A DNA stretch of 38,537 nt from Methanosarcina sp. UBA5 (GCF_002505485.1 NZ_DAVG01000073.1:1-38537), one strand, 5' to 3'; positions 17,096 through 25,776 are shown, counted from the first letter of the stretch. Program-made: numbers and translations. Notes: generated by a model from the sequence alone, not told the origin.

Positions 17096-17638
17096 TCAGT
17101 CCTTTCCTACAAATTCTGCCATACCTCTTGAATACATATTGGAAGACACGCCTCCTATAAGACCCCCGATCACGTCATCCATAAAAGGCCCGAGCTTTGC
17201 AAGGATTCCAGGCTTCTGTTTGTCAAATCTGACGAACTCAAATGCGCCCTTGGAGCCGCTGATATAGGTTGCAATACTTGTGCCAAGCACCTCATCTGCA
17301 ATTATAAAAGTAAGGTCCTTTTCATAGGAACTTTTGCTCAGGTTCGGAAGGGTCCCTGCCCTGCCTTCTCGCTCCAGCAGAACCCCGGAATAGATTAGAA
17401 GGCAGAGATTTGGATCCGAAAGTGCGTACTTGAGTTCCCTTTTAAATAAAGCGTCGGCTTTCTCCCTGGTCTCAAGCCCTGGATGGGGGACATACATTTC
17501 CAGAGCCGTATCAGCAAGGTCCTGAACACCGATGCCTTCTTCAGCAAGGACATCGAGGATATCGACTGTAGCTTTTTCTTCTAATTTCTCAGGCTGCCCT
17601 TTTTTCAGGTCTCTTTCCTCAATATCGGATAACTTCAT
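17096..17638 (-). CDS. cobZ: alpha-ribazole phosphatase CobZ (PgpA-like)
   Basis: A 180-residue protein related to phosphatidylglycerophosphatase A (seen in LLEREGRAGTLP, TFIIADEVLGTSIATYISG and KLGPFMDDVIGGLIGG). In Methanosarcina mazei a protein of this family encoded among the cob genes was shown to dephosphorylate alpha-ribazole 5'-phosphate, replacing bacterial CobC. The position between cbiB and cobS supports the same role here. The acidic residues in EVLGT and FMDDVIGG may bind metal. A lipid-phosphate phosphatase role is the alternative. The start ATG at 17638 gives a normal-length protein. Confidence 0.9.
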   Translation of the reverse strand: MKLSDIEERDLKKGQPEKLEEKATVDILDVLAEEGIGVQDLADTALEMYVPHPGLETREKADALFKRELKYALSDPNLCLLIYSGVLLEREGRAGTLPNLSKSSYEKDLTFIIADEVLGTSIATYISGSKGAFEFVRFDKQKPGILAKLGPFMDDVIGGLIGGVSSNMYSRGMAEFVGKD

Positions 17639-17787
17639 ATGATCACTTCGGGGTTGTTAAAATGGTTCTATAAACTATATAAAATTTTTAATATTAGTAA
17701 CATTATAAACTGGCTTTTCTCAGAACCCTGTTTCCGCATAGAATTTGAATTATCTCAGGAATAGGGCTATGGCAGGCAAAGGAAGGG

Positions 17788-18774
17788 TCACGGATGCAGG
17801 TATAATCCTGCTAACTGAATTACTGCCGCACAGGCAACAAGCGAGAAGCCTGAAGCAACTGCTATTAATTGGGATACCCTTTTTATATCTTTTACTTCGG
17901 TCGGGGGATATGAGGTCCCAAGTATATAAGTATCGGGTTTTTCGAGTTTGACTCCTAGCGCTCCTGCAGTAGCTGCCATAGGATAGCCGGAATTGGGGGA
18001 CGGGGTTTTCATTCCGTCTTCAAAGGCACTCTTTATGCTGTTTAGAGGGAAAAATTTTCCCTGTTTTTTCGGGAGCAGCGACACTGTAAAGGCTGCCGCA
18101 AGAATGAATATGACGGAGATTCGAGCAGGGATCCAGTTTAACACGTCATCGGATTTCGCTGAGAAGTACCCAAGTTCCCTGTAGGGTTCGGTTTTGTACC
18201 CAACCATAGAATCCAGAGTACTTATGGCTTTAAACGCATATGCCGCCACAAGCCCGAATTCCCCGAAAAGAGCATAATAAAAAATGGGGCTCAGGATGCC
18301 GTCAACGTAGTTTTCGGATACGGATTCGATAACTGCGGAAGACATCTGGGTCCTGGTAAGTTTTGAAGTGTTCCGGCTTACGTATATCGGGAGCAGTTCC
18401 CGGACTTTCTCAAGCCTGTTTGCTTCGAGATGTCCATAGATTTCCCTTGCGGGGCTGAGCAGGCAGTTAACAGCAAAGGTGGCTTTCAGGAAATACGCCT
18501 CTATGAGAAGGGCAAGCACCCTGGGAATTTCCGGAAGGGCTGTAATGTAAAGCACAGAGTAACCTAGCAAAGCTGCAAAAAAGACACAACAGAGAGCCAT
18601 TGCAACTCCATAGATTTTTCTGTGGGTCTGAGGAGCCGCATTTTTAAAAACATTGATTAATTTTCCTATCCACACGACAGGGTGTACGGCAGCAGGCGGC
18701 TCCCCGGAAAATATATCTATAGCGGCTGCAAGCAAAAGCACCAGGGCAAGGTGCCCACTGTCCGGCACAATCAT
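17788..18774 (-). CDS. cbiB: adenosylcobinamide-phosphate synthase CbiB
   Basis: A 328-residue membrane protein. CbiB attaches the aminopropanol phosphate (made by CobD) to adenosylcobyric acid. Family features are DIFSGEPPAAVHPVVWIGKLI near the N-terminus, the SRNTSKLTRTQMSSAVIESVSENYVDGILSPIFYYALFG segment in the middle, AYKAISTLDSMVGYK (here YAFKAISTLDSMVGYKTEPYRELGYFSAK), and SPNSGYPMAATAGALGVKLEKP near the end. The ATG overlaps the cobD stop codon by 4 bases, so the two are translationally coupled. A 149-bp gap follows before cobZ. Confidence 0.95.
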   Translation of the reverse strand: MIVPDSGHLALVLLLAAAIDIFSGEPPAAVHPVVWIGKLINVFKNAAPQTHRKIYGVAMALCCVFFAALLGYSVLYITALPEIPRVLALLIEAYFLKATFAVNCLLSPAREIYGHLEANRLEKVRELLPIYVSRNTSKLTRTQMSSAVIESVSENYVDGILSPIFYYALFGEFGLVAAYAFKAISTLDSMVGYKTEPYRELGYFSAKSDDVLNWIPARISVIFILAAAFTVSLLPKKQGKFFPLNSIKSAFEDGMKTPSPNSGYPMAATAGALGVKLEKPDTYILGTSYPPTEVKDIKRVSQLIAVASGFSLVACAAVIQLAGLYLHP

Positions 18775-20261
18775 AGGATAGACTCCATCACTTTCTTCCA
18801 GGCTACTTTCACTAGTTCGTCTGTATCTCCTTCCTGCATAAGGCAGTCAAGGATTTTCTGCGCAGTTTCCGTCTTGTGAACCAGATGACAGTCAACACAG
18901 CTCCAGACTTTTCCACCTCTTGAACTCTGGATCCATTTCCCTCCTGTGCGCTCGTCTTCACAGGGATAGAACGGACAGAAGCAGAAGGTACAATTCTGAC
19001 CTTCAAAGTGGCAGGGATAGTATTCACAGGTTTTCCTGCCTCCGATGCCTTCTTGAGAGGCCTTTTCAATCACACTCTGTAGCTCTTGTTTTGCCTGTTC
19101 TTTGCCCCACTCGGTAATTACATCCCCGATTGCGACAATCAACCTGTCGTTTTCTTCGGCAGTCCGGACTGCAAGCCTTATGTAATCCTTTCCAAGGCCG
19201 TGGAGGGAAGAACAGTCCCTTATAAGGACTCCGAGTGCTGCCAGGCGTGCAGTTAATTCCGTTGAATCGAGCATGAATTTGTTAATATTGACTAAGATAA
19301 AGTTTACATTCACTTCCCCAGCTTTAAAACCCCTGATCCTGTCGAGTTTGGCTTTAAAAATCTCTCCTTCTTCCCTGATCATAGCCCTTGCTTTTTTCAG
19401 GTACGGGTTTTCAATCCCGCCTTCGACATTAAGGAGGGCGGTTCCTACAGCATTTGCCACGGTTCCGAGGTTCCAGGAAAGCCTCGCAGTATCCAGGATT
19501 TCAGCCACTTCAGGAGAAGCTATTCCGAATCCCAGCCTGATTCCCGGGATTGCAAAGTCCTTTGTAAGAGAACGCATGACAAAAACGTAATTATTGCTTG
19601 CTGCAAGGTCTGCAACGCTCTGTGCAGGATCAGAGAGCTCGATAAAAGCTTCGTCCACGAAAAGAAGGGTTTTGTGCTGCGTACAGCGTTCCGCAAGGGC
19701 TTTGATTTCTTCTCTGGTGCGGAGTTTCCCGGTTGGGTTATTGGGGTTGCAGATAAACAGAATTTTTGCTTTTTCCAGAAGCTCGTCAGGAAGCGTATCT
19801 ACTTCGTCCTGGCTTGGGTACTCTGGTTCTGCTCCCATAATCCGGCACTGCATCTCGTATTCTCCGAATGTGGGCCAGGGCAGAAGGACAGTATCTCCTT
19901 TTTCAACCACGCATTCCACTACAAGCCTGATAATTTCTGTTGAACCGTTGCCCGGAATTATATTCTGTGAGCTTACTCCAAGCCCTACGAACTTTGCAGC
20001 AGCCTCTCGAAACTCAGGATACCTGTTGTCAGGGTATTCGGTAAGTTTCTTAAAACCAGTATCAAGAATATCATCAAAGTTCAATCCGCTTTCCGGATGC
20101 TCAAAAGGGTTTCCCAGAGGATTAAAGTTTGCACTGAAATCAAGAATTTCACTTTCAGGAATCCCGTAAGTCTCAGATGTTTCCTGAATTAACCCTCCAT
20201 GCCTGCAGGGCTTCAGGTCAAGCAGATGCTTCCTTAAAGGTACACTTCTTTGCTCTGACAC
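18771..20261 (-). CDS. cobD: CobD: Thr-P decarboxylase with Cys-rich tail
   Basis: A 496-residue protein. Residues about 15-385 are a fold-type I PLP enzyme with HGGLIQETSETYGIPESEILDFSANFNP, FICNPNNPTGKL, LLFVDEAFIEL and the PLP lysine in RSLTKDFAIPGIRLGFG (about Lys234); it makes (R)-1-amino-2-propanol phosphate for CbiB. The last 100 residues hold eight cysteines in CEYYPCHFEGQNCTFCFC, PFYPCED, and WSCVDCH, a metal-binding domain. The M. mazei orthologue is reported to combine threonine kinase and decarboxylase activities, with metal centres in this tail; I infer the same here. It starts with GTG at 20261 with no clear ribosome-binding site, and is the first gene of the cob run. Confidence 0.94.
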   Translation of the reverse strand: MSEQRSVPLRKHLLDLKPCRHGGLIQETSETYGIPESEILDFSANFNPLGNPFEHPESGLNFDDILDTGFKKLTEYPDNRYPEFREAAAKFVGLGVSSQNIIPGNGSTEIIRLVVECVVEKGDTVLLPWPTFGEYEMQCRIMGAEPEYPSQDEVDTLPDELLEKAKILFICNPNNPTGKLRTREEIKALAERCTQHKTLLFVDEAFIELSDPAQSVADLAASNNYVFVMRSLTKDFAIPGIRLGFGIASPEVAEILDTARLSWNLGTVANAVGTALLNVEGGIENPYLKKARAMIREEGEIFKAKLDRIRGFKAGEVNVNFILVNINKFMLDSTELTARLAALGVLIRDCSSLHGLGKDYIRLAVRTAEENDRLIVAIGDVITEWGKEQAKQELQSVIEKASQEGIGGRKTCEYYPCHFEGQNCTFCFCPFYPCEDERTGGKWIQSSRGGKVWSCVDCHLVHKTETAQKILDCLMQEGDTDELVKVAWKKVMESIL

Positions 20262-20622
20262 GGTAATCGCAAATATTTAGTGTGAATCATGTATATTAAT
20301 CTGCTTATTATATTATCCAACGTAAACTTGCCTTTATTTGCTTTACGATTGTTTGATTGCGAAAACTTCTGCTTCTGGAATCCATTCTACTTTATTTTAC
20401 AGACTAAATATATTTCATTAGTTTTCAAGCCGCCATTTTTTGCTGGTTTCAGATAGCATCGAAAAAGTAAAATAGCTTGCTTTTAACTAGTACAATCCAG
20501 AAGTGCTAAAAAACTCCAAATTATGCCTTAAAATAAAAGCTCTAAATTATATTTTAAAATAAAATCTCCAAGTTATGCTTTAAAATAATTGTTTTAAATT
20601 TGATTACCAGGTGCATTTAAAA
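20262..20622. other. divergent cobD-hisS spacer
   Basis: No gene. A TATA-like ATTAATATAC (reverse strand) near 20292-20301 would place cobD transcription within about 10 bases of its GTG. The hisS side carries three tandem 26-bp repeats (20514-20591). Confidence 0.4.
20514..20591. repeat. three imperfect 26-bp tandem repeats
   Basis: Units begin at 20514, 20540 and 20566, with consensus CTCYAARTTATRYYTTAAAATAAWWK, each about 80% alike. The array ends 31 bases before the hisS ATG, so it occupies the region where its promoter should be. Each unit contains a TTTTAAAAT-type core. Confidence 0.75.
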
Positions 20623-21858
20623 ATGACAGTTAATAGACCAAGAGGGACCCGGGACTTTTTACCCGCCGATACTACCCGGAGAAGATACGTGGAAAGTGTT
20701 ATGCGAAACGTTGCCCGCAAATGGGGCTACAGTGAAATCATTACTCCCACGTTTGAACATCTGGACCTTTTTACCCTGAAGTCAGGGGAAGGAATCATAG
20801 GGGAACTCTACAACTTTACGGACAAAGGCGGAAGGGAAATGACCCTCAGGCCTGAGCTTACTGCTCCTGTCATGCGCCTGTATATAAATGAACTCCAACC
20901 CTTTCCAAAGCCTTTAAAATTATTCTACTTTGAAAACTGTTTCCGCTACGAGCGCCCCCAGAAAGGCCGTTTCAGGGAGTTTTGGCAGTTTGGGGTTGAA
21001 CTTATAGGAAGCGGAAAATCCGATTCTGACGCCGAGGTTATTGCCCTTGCCAGTGCGATGTTAAAAGCCGTTGGGGTGAAGGGCGATATGAAGCTCGGAA
21101 ACCTCGCAGTCATACGTACGCTCTTGAGCGGGCTTGAACCCGAAATCGTGAGCAAAGTCATGCGGCTTGTGGACAAAAAAGAATATGCAGGTCTCGAAGC
21201 CCTGCTTGAGGAAATAGGAGCCGAAGAGCAGCTCAAGTCCGACCTTTTCCACCTGATCAAACTGGAAGGAAAGCATATCCTCCCTGATGTAATAAAAATC
21301 GTTGGAAATATCCCTGAGCTTGTAAGCTTTGAAAAAACCCTCAAGCTTCTCGACGCATACGGAGTCGATTACTCCCTTGACTTCGGGATTGCCCGCGGGC
21401 TTGACTATTACACAGGCATGGTTTTTGAAGTCTATGCCGAAGGCCTCGGCGCCCAGAAACAGGTCTGCGGAGGAGGCTCTTATCAGCTTATCCAGCTTTT
21501 TGGAGGAGGAGACGTGCCTTCAACCGGCTTCGGGATAGGCTTTGACAGGATTATGGAAATCTGCCCCCTTACCCCGCCTGCTCCTAAAACCATTATGCTG
21601 ATCTCGAAACCCGATCTTCATCTGAAAGCGATAGGCTTTGCAAATGAATTGAGAAAATACGTGCCAGTCCACGTAGACCTTATGGAACGCAATTTCAAAG
21701 CCCAGCTCTCCTATGCAAATACCATCAACGCCGATTATGTGGTTATTGTCGGAGAAAAAGAATTAGAAGCAGGGAAGCTTACGCTGAGGGACATGGTTTC
21801 AGGAGAACAGGAACTTCTTACGCTGGAAGAGATTATTGAGAAGGTTTCACATCGCTAA
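20623..21858 (+). CDS. hisS: histidyl-tRNA synthetase
   Basis: A 411-residue class II synthetase starting MTVNRPRGTRDFLPADTTRRR. Motif 2 is FRYERPQKGRFREFWQFGVELIG; the histidine-specific loop is GLDYYTGMVFEVYAEGLG with CGGGSYQLIQLFGG; motif 3 is PSTGFGIGFDRIM. A C-terminal anticodon-binding domain of about 90 residues follows. It charges tRNA-His in the cytoplasm. The ATG at 20623 has AGGTG 9 bases upstream. The GTG at 20611 lies inside that site and is not chosen. The gene is single, transcribed away from the cob run. Confidence 0.97.
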   Translation: MTVNRPRGTRDFLPADTTRRRYVESVMRNVARKWGYSEIITPTFEHLDLFTLKSGEGIIGELYNFTDKGGREMTLRPELTAPVMRLYINELQPFPKPLKLFYFENCFRYERPQKGRFREFWQFGVELIGSGKSDSDAEVIALASAMLKAVGVKGDMKLGNLAVIRTLLSGLEPEIVSKVMRLVDKKEYAGLEALLEEIGAEEQLKSDLFHLIKLEGKHILPDVIKIVGNIPELVSFEKTLKLLDAYGVDYSLDFGIARGLDYYTGMVFEVYAEGLGAQKQVCGGGSYQLIQLFGGGDVPSTGFGIGFDRIMEICPLTPPAPKTIMLISKPDLHLKAIGFANELRKYVPVHVDLMERNFKAQLSYANTINADYVVIVGEKELEAGKLTLRDMVSGEQELLTLEEIIEKVSHR

Positions 21859-22122
21859 AATCAAAAGCTTTTCTCTTCATTCCTTTTAATTCGAAATTGA
21901 ATATCGGACAGCCTCTTTAGGGTAGAGTGGCCGCCCGCTGTTTGATTTTTCCATTTTATCGAGATATTTTCTATTTTGATTTTTACTCGGAAATAATCTT
22001 TGATTCTCTTTCCTGTACATATTACAGAAGTGAATTCTTTATATTAAATAGACAAGTTTTTATGATGATTATCTAGATTAGACTTTAATCACCTTTATAT
22101 TTCATTGAATTGGGGCAGGCAA

Positions 22123-22797
22123 ATGTTCTACAAGAAAGTGAATAAGAAGATAGCCTTTTTAGTCTTTATAATAATTGCTATTGTTGGAACATGGTTTATT
22201 CTCGATATTCTTTCAATTGGACCAGGGCTGCCCCCTCCAGAGGCGATGCCTAAATGGTACATACCTGGAGCCTGGCAAGGAAATGTACAGAGCTGCACTT
22301 CATTTTTTCCGCAGATTTCCCCTTACTGTAAGTCACGAAATTACTCTGAAGGAAAATTTATGATTGTCTGGTATTTTGACGATGAATCTAAATTTTTAAA
22401 AGGGGAAGATACCCTTTATCAATATCTAAATGCAAATGGTAATGTTTTCCAGCAGAAGTTAAATATTAGTACAGAGCTTCAAGAGAAAATTAAGAGAGAC
22501 AAAGCTAATAATTCCTGGGGTCCAACTTCTGGTCCTCACTTGTTTAATGCAACGGGATATGAGAGCCTTGAAACGTCGGGATATTTTTTAGTGTACAAGA
22601 GACCTTTCCTTAAAGATAGAGAAGACTATTTCATAGCTTATTATGGAATCATGGGTACAATGAACCTCACTGAAGAAACACCGGCTCTGAAAAAATTAAT
22701 TGCAGAATCTTATTATATGTCTAAGGAAGGAAAGGTTGATAATTTGATGGCAGAGGATGAAAAAGGAAAGGACAATTCATTACTTTCCTGGTTTTGA
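22123..22797 (+). CDS. membrane-anchored hypothetical protein
   Basis: A 224-residue protein. An N-terminal hydrophobic helix (IAFLVFIIIAIVGTWFILDIL) preceded by lysines anchors it with the rest outside. The exposed part begins with a proline-rich PGLPPPEAMP, contains two cysteines in VQSCTSFFPQISPYCKS that may form a disulfide, several N-x-S/T sites, and ends in an acidic/lysine tail. No family recognised. A CTTTATATTT TATA-like box at 22092-22101 predicts transcription close to the ATG at 22123; the TTG at 22105 is less likely. It sits alone between hisS and a gene-poor region. Function unknown. Confidence 0.68.
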   Translation: MFYKKVNKKIAFLVFIIIAIVGTWFILDILSIGPGLPPPEAMPKWYIPGAWQGNVQSCTSFFPQISPYCKSRNYSEGKFMIVWYFDDESKFLKGEDTLYQYLNANGNVFQQKLNISTELQEKIKRDKANNSWGPTSGPHLFNATGYESLETSGYFLVYKRPFLKDREDYFIAYYGIMGTMNLTEETPALKKLIAESYYMSKEGKVDNLMAEDEKGKDNSLLSWF

Positions 22798-23304
22798 GGA
22801 TATTTTTTGCAAAAACTGGAACCTTGTTTTTCATATTTAAACGTCTTTTAAATTGCATAATCATCTTTTCTCAGTATCAACTGAAATTAGATTCTTTTTG
22901 AAGCCTATAAAACGTTAAGGTTTAGAATTCCTACAAAGCTGGTTTTTTAAGAGGCAGCGCCTCATATTGTACAAGGTCTTACTCGCTGGATCGTAAACCA
23001 AAACCGTTTAATATCTATGGCAGTAATTTTCATTCATAACATTCGTTTATTTAGTGGAAGAGGGTTTCAAAAACGTTCACCTGTGGCTGTTACTCGTCCC
23101 GCTGAATGGATTTTACAATTTTTTAAAAAAATAAACTCGAATTGTATACAAAAATAAAGCGTATATTTAAAGGAGAGCTAAATTTGGTGGTATTTTAAGA
23201 AATAAAACGTTATACAACGTATTGTTTCAAAATATTTTTAAGGACCTATAATATTTCATAGAATTTAAAGAGAGTACAAAAATTGTATTAATGGAGGAGT
23301 AGGA
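22798..23304. other. 507-bp spacer with a probable gene remnant
   Basis: It holds a lone CCTACAAAGC (22930-22939), similar to the inner end of the GGCTTTGTAG-type elements, then the remnant ORF at 22951-23157, and AT-rich sequence leading to the rhodanese gene with GGAGGAG near 23292. Confidence 0.35.
22951..23157 (+). pseudogene. possible transposase C-terminal remnant
   Basis: An open stretch of 68 codons between two TAA stops, with no proper start (first ATG is internal). It reads TRWIVNQNRLISMAVIFIH followed by NIRLFSGRGFQKRSPVAV and RPAEWILQFFKK. The pattern N..R.F..G...KRSPV.V..P..W is reminiscent of the C-terminal end of some DDE transposases, but I cannot name a family. It lies next to a lone GGCTTTGTAG-like end and within a gene-poor stretch, which fits a decayed insertion sequence. 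Chance openness cannot be excluded. Confidence 0.3.
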
Positions 23305-23826
23305 TTGAATAAACAATATTTGTCAGGTTTTGCTGCAATTCTTATTGCACTTCTCATAATTGCTCCGGGCATTGCAGGAGCAGCACCTAAGATTGGTTGT
23401 ACTGCCTCAGGTTATGAGAATGTTACGGCTTGTCAAGCTAAGAACATACTCGAAGAAGAGGACGTGTTCCTTCTGGACGTTCGTACTCCGGCAGAGTATA
23501 GCTATTCTCATATTGAAGGCGCGACACTAATACCATTAAAAAATGTGCCGGCACATGATCCTGTTAATTTGCCCGACGATCAGCTACTTCCTAATCGGAT
23601 GAAAGAATTGCCAAAAGACAAAAATACAAAAATAGTTGTTTATTGCTATACCGGGAAACGGGGTGGCATCGCAAGCCAAATGATAGCAGATGCAGGTTAC
23701 AAGAGAGTATATAACATTCAAGGTAACATTCAAGGTCAAGGTGGTCTCATAGAATGGGTAAATGCAGGATATCCAGTTGTAATTGATTCTGCAAAGTGGT
23801 CAGCTAATTATCCTCATTACGTATAA
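23305..23826 (+). CDS. exported rhodanese-like protein
   Basis: A 173-residue protein with a signal peptide (residues about 1-26, GFAAILIALLIIAPGIAGA) and a single rhodanese domain: LLDVRTPAEYSYSHIEGATLIPL, then the active-site loop VYCYTGKRGG with catalytic Cys114 in a C-x4-R loop, and a C-terminal WVNAGYPVV. It probably handles persulfide sulfur or cyanide outside the membrane; the substrate is unknown. TTG at 23305 follows a strong GGAGGAG site. An exact 12-bp tandem duplication at 23713-23736 adds NIQG before the usual GG, so the helix after the active site is longer than normal. No sulfur genes adjoin it. Confidence 0.9.
   Translation: MNKQYLSGFAAILIALLIIAPGIAGAAPKIGCTASGYENVTACQAKNILEEEDVFLLDVRTPAEYSYSHIEGATLIPLKNVPAHDPVNLPDDQLLPNRMKELPKDKNTKIVVYCYTGKRGGIASQMIADAGYKRVYNIQGNIQGQGGLIEWVNAGYPVVIDSAKWSANYPHYV
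23713..23736 (+). repeat. exact 12-bp tandem duplication inside the rhodanese gene
   Basis: AACATTCAAGGT occurs twice in a row, in frame, inserting NIQG in the encoded protein. Being exact, it is probably recent. Confidence 0.85.
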
Positions 23827-23849
23827 GGAAATGACATAGGTATATTCTC

Positions 23850-23948
23850 GGCTTTTGTAGAAATCTTGTGATTTAGGAATTTCTAAATACCTGTAACTAA
23901 GGTACAAAATCAGATTTCAGTGATTGAACAGAGGATTTCTACAGAGCC
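23850..23948. mobile_element. 99-bp inverted-repeat element, GGCTTTGTAG family
   Basis: GGCTTTTGTAGAAATC (23850-23865) is inverted at 23934-23948 as GATTTCTACAGAGCC. The tips match those of the element at 7673-7787, but the interiors do not align. No ORF. It starts 24 bases after the rhodanese stop. Confidence 0.5.
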
Positions 23949-24017
23949 TGATTTTTTATTTAGAACTTATGCGATTGAAATATAACTCAATAACATTAAA
24001 CTTTCAGCTACCTAGAA

Positions 24018-24057
24018 TATGCTTTTAGACTTAAAAAGAGTATGCCTTTAGACTTAA
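24018..24057 (+). repeat. 17-bp direct repeat
   Basis: TATGCTTTTAGACTTAA (24018-24034) recurs at 24041-24057 with one difference, period 23. The forward ORF starting at 24042 begins inside it and is not considered a gene. Confidence 0.6.
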
Positions 24058-24348
24058 CAGTTTATTGTGCTTGGTTCTGTACCTCTTGTGTGCAAGTCCT
24101 ATTATGTTTTTTATACTTTTTCAATCTAATTTCTATGTCGTGGAGTAATGTTACTGAGAGTCATAGTACAACAAATTCTTTCCAAATAGGGAAGACGTAC
24201 GTTTTTTCATGGTTGCCCATAAGATACTGAATATAACACTTATGGAACGTAAAAATTTTGGGTATTCATTTTTCTGCTCAAGTACTCAATATAAATTTTT
24301 ATAGAAAGAACTCTACTATTATTAAATGACTCTTCCTGGGGTGAGGTC

Positions 24349-24387
24349 ATGAGCATCGAATCAATTAAACCCTATGTTATAAAATAA
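24349..24387 (+). other. 12-codon mini-ORF, duplicated ALDH start region
   Basis: An ATG preceded by GGGGTGAGGTC encodes MSIESIKPYVIK and stops at 24387. The true gene start 24 bases further on has the parallel layout GAGATGAGATC-ATG followed by MKFKSVNPYTEE, and about two thirds of the bases match. It may be a translated leader peptide or a remnant of a duplication. A TATA-like AATATAAATTTTTATA at 24288-24303 puts it within the transcript. Confidence 0.5.
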
Positions 24388-24411
24388 ATGAAATATGTCC
24401 GAGATGAGATC

Positions 24412-25776
24412 ATGAAGTTCAAATCAGTTAATCCGTATACTGAAGAAATAAACTGGACATACGATTCTTTTTCTTTTGAGGATTGTGAAGCATGTATTAA
24501 AAATTCCAGAAACACTTTCTTAACGTGGAGCTCTCTGCCTGTTGAGGAAAGGACAAAGTATCTTGTAAAGATTGCAGAAGTGCTTCGAAAGAATACCGAC
24601 ATCTACGCCGAAATTATTACAAAGGAAATGGGAAAACCCATTAAACAGTCGAGAGCAGAGGTTCAGAAGTGCGCCTTCATTTGTGATTATTACGTTAATA
24701 ATGCGGCTAAGTTTCTAGAAGATGAGTTTGTGGATACAGGAGCTGACAAAAGCTATGTGACTTTTGAGCCTTTTGGAGTGATTCTCGGGATCATGCCCTG
24801 GAACTTTCCTTTCTGGCAGGTGTTCAAATTTGCAATACCTGCAATCTGTGCAGGAAACGTCTGTGTGCTCAAACATGCTTCAAATGTGCCGAGATCAGCT
24901 CTGGAGGTTGAAAAAGTCTTCTTGGAGGCCGGAGTTCCGGATTATGTTTTTAAGACCCTCTTAATTGACTCCCGAGTTGCCATGGAAATTATTAAAGAAG
25001 AAATGGTGGACGGAGTTTCGCTTACTGGCAGTGTAAATGCAGGCTCTGAAATTGGGGAACTTGCCGGAAAAGCTATCAAGCCTTTTGTACTGGAACTGGG
25101 TGGCTCGGACCCTTTTATAGTGCTTGAAGATGCCGATATCGAGAAGGCTGCCCAGGCTGCAGCAAAATCCCGTTTTCTCAACACCGGTCAAGGTTGTATT
25201 GCTGCCAAGCGATTTATTGTCTTAGAAAATATTATTGCTGATTTTACAAAAGCATTTGAACTCGAAGTAAATAAACTGAAAATCGGGAATCCAATGGATG
25301 AGGAAACCGATATCGGGCCGGTTGCAAAGCAGGAGTTTGTTGAAAATCTAGAAAGGATCCTAGAAGATGCAAAAAAGAAAGGGGCAGAGCTTCTTGCTTG
25401 TGGAAAAGTGTGTGAAAAGGGCTTTTTCTTCAGGCCGACCCTTATCCCTGCAGCCAGCCTCGATATGGAAGCCTGTAACGTGGAAGTTTTCGGACCTATT
25501 GCTCCGTTAATCACAGTAAAGGATGAAGAAGAAGCCGTAAAAATCGCAAACTCCACAGAGTTCGGACTTGGAGCTGAAGTGTGGTCCAGAGACCTTGAAA
25601 GGGCTGAGAGGCTAGCAAAAAAGATCAGGGCAGGATTTATAGCAATTAACGGAATGGTCAGGTCTGACCCAAGGATGCCTTTTGGCGGGGTCAAAAAGTC
25701 AGGAATAGGGAGGGAGCTTTCTTATTATGGGATTAAGGAATTTGTGAATGTAAAAACTGTGATAGTTAACAAATAA
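24412..25776 (+). CDS. NAD(P)-dependent aldehyde dehydrogenase
   Basis: A 454-residue enzyme of the aldehyde dehydrogenase superfamily, closest in pattern to the succinate-semialdehyde dehydrogenase (Sad/YneI) group. Visible features are FEPFGVILGIMPWNFPFWQ with catalytic Asn131, LKHASNVP, GVSLTGSVNAGSEIG, general base Glu228 in VLELGGSDPFIV, nucleophile Cys262 in NTGQGCIAAKRF, EVFGPIAP, and MPFGGVKKSGIGRELS. It oxidises an aldehyde to the acid; the substrate is not readable. The ATG at 24412 is preferred because GAGATGAG precedes it and the protein then starts like its family; the ATG at 24388 abuts the stop of a mini-ORF and has no ribosome-binding site. Confidence 0.93.
   Translation: MKFKSVNPYTEEINWTYDSFSFEDCEACIKNSRNTFLTWSSLPVEERTKYLVKIAEVLRKNTDIYAEIITKEMGKPIKQSRAEVQKCAFICDYYVNNAAKFLEDEFVDTGADKSYVTFEPFGVILGIMPWNFPFWQVFKFAIPAICAGNVCVLKHASNVPRSALEVEKVFLEAGVPDYVFKTLLIDSRVAMEIIKEEMVDGVSLTGSVNAGSEIGELAGKAIKPFVLELGGSDPFIVLEDADIEKAAQAAAKSRFLNTGQGCIAAKRFIVLENIIADFTKAFELEVNKLKIGNPMDEETDIGPVAKQEFVENLERILEDAKKKGAELLACGKVCEKGFFFRPTLIPAASLDMEACNVEVFGPIAPLITVKDEEEAVKIANSTEFGLGAEVWSRDLERAERLAKKIRAGFIAINGMVRSDPRMPFGGVKKSGIGRELSYYGIKEFVNVKTVIVNK

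Noticed and set aside
21905..21925. TCGGACAGCCTCTTTA after hisS, similar to a MITE end
   Set aside because: Only one short end is seen with a base missing relative to the MITE tip, and no partner repeat could be found.
24042..24230. Forward ORF of 62 codons before the aldehyde dehydrogenase
   Set aside because: It starts within a direct repeat, has no ribosome-binding site, and a hydrophobic, Cys/Ser-rich composition typical of chance AT-rich translation.
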